From contig NC_087380.1 in NCBI RefSeq assembly GCF_963675165.1, positions 2,471,803-2,535,802 on the forward strand: a DNA stretch of 64,000 bases, in the 5' to 3' direction. A program made the position numbers and the translations under genes. The stretch comes from Halichondria panicea. Its lineage: Eukaryota; Porifera; Demospongiae; Suberitida; Halichondriidae. The notes under the pieces are model-generated. The model did no database searches and had not been told where the DNA came from. It was given only the letters and a program-made list of their open reading frames with translations. Shown one piece after another: positions 63,841 through 64,000 of this stretch (the stretch's first letter is position 1; each line of letters begins with the position of its first letter).

Positions 63841-64000
63841 GTATCATTGCACCAAGGGCGTATAAAAGAAGAGAGGGCATGCAACTCCACTATCAGTGCA
63901 CGTAGCTAGCAGAGTTCAAACGTGGGCAGAGGATGGTGTGCATTTGCATGAGTGCTAAAAATAGAAATTTCTATTTTTAGCATTTCATGCACATTCATCC
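63841..64000. other. Window end, no exon seen
   Basis: The small catalytic-Asp exon expected for convertase F is not here. A perfect small palindrome around AAATAGAAATTTCTATTT (63959-63976) is present. Confidence 0.4.

Overview
The window reads as nuclear DNA of an early-branching animal, most likely a demosponge close to Amphimedon queenslandica. The grounds are small GT-AG introns, clearly animal genes (TAF2, furin-like convertases, receptor tyrosine kinases, collagens), a sponge-style receptor kinase cluster, and AT-rich intergenic DNA full of short inverted-repeat elements. The species call is inference. Gene models were assembled by hand from splice sites; for eight multi-exon models the summed exon lengths are an exact multiple of three, and a ninth (collagen 1) becomes one if a single base is restored.

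Left part (1-8.2 kb, accessory). On the minus strand lies the 3' part of a decayed gene with a ParB/sulfiredoxin-like domain. Two of its exons are split by insertions of one inverted-repeat transposon family (ends TAGCCTCG...CGAGGCTA, 9-bp target duplications), and the ParB-like exon carries a frameshift. Next come a terminal exon of an unknown plus-strand gene and a relic of an Ig/TM receptor. 8.2-18.6 kb holds two plus-strand collagen-like genes whose products are predicted type II membrane proteins with furin-type sites. The first has one apparent base deletion and a triplicated collagen cassette.

Middle (20.3-36.3 kb). A 31-exon TAF2 gene (TFIID subunit, about 1161 aa) spans 20.3-34.1 kb. 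Its 4.2-kb intron 10 hosts a complete two-exon gene for a sushi plus cysteine-rich-repeat membrane protein on the same strand. Converging on TAF2 is a minus-strand gene for a protein with two death domains.

Right part (36.6-64 kb, all minus strand). Three receptor tyrosine kinase genes in tandem share one unrecognised ectodomain type ('CSG..AW.FC') and the same kinase exon structure. The first (A, 36.6-42.2 kb) has an open frame but has lost the Gly-rich loop, the VAIK lysine and DFG, so it should be a pseudokinase. B and C have intact motifs. Upstream of C lies an extra signal peptide plus ectodomain unit with no kinase of its own (D). After that come two tandem furin/kexin-like convertase genes, one complete (738 aa) and one cut by the window end.

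Transposon ends are recurrent. Six copies of the TAGCCTCG family keep recognisable 9-bp target duplications, five of them perfect, which points to a Mutator-like origin. One further hairpin element with a 9-bp duplication landed exactly on a TAF2 splice donor and duplicated it. Long CA repeats sit immediately before 3' splice sites in TAF2 and in two of the kinase genes.
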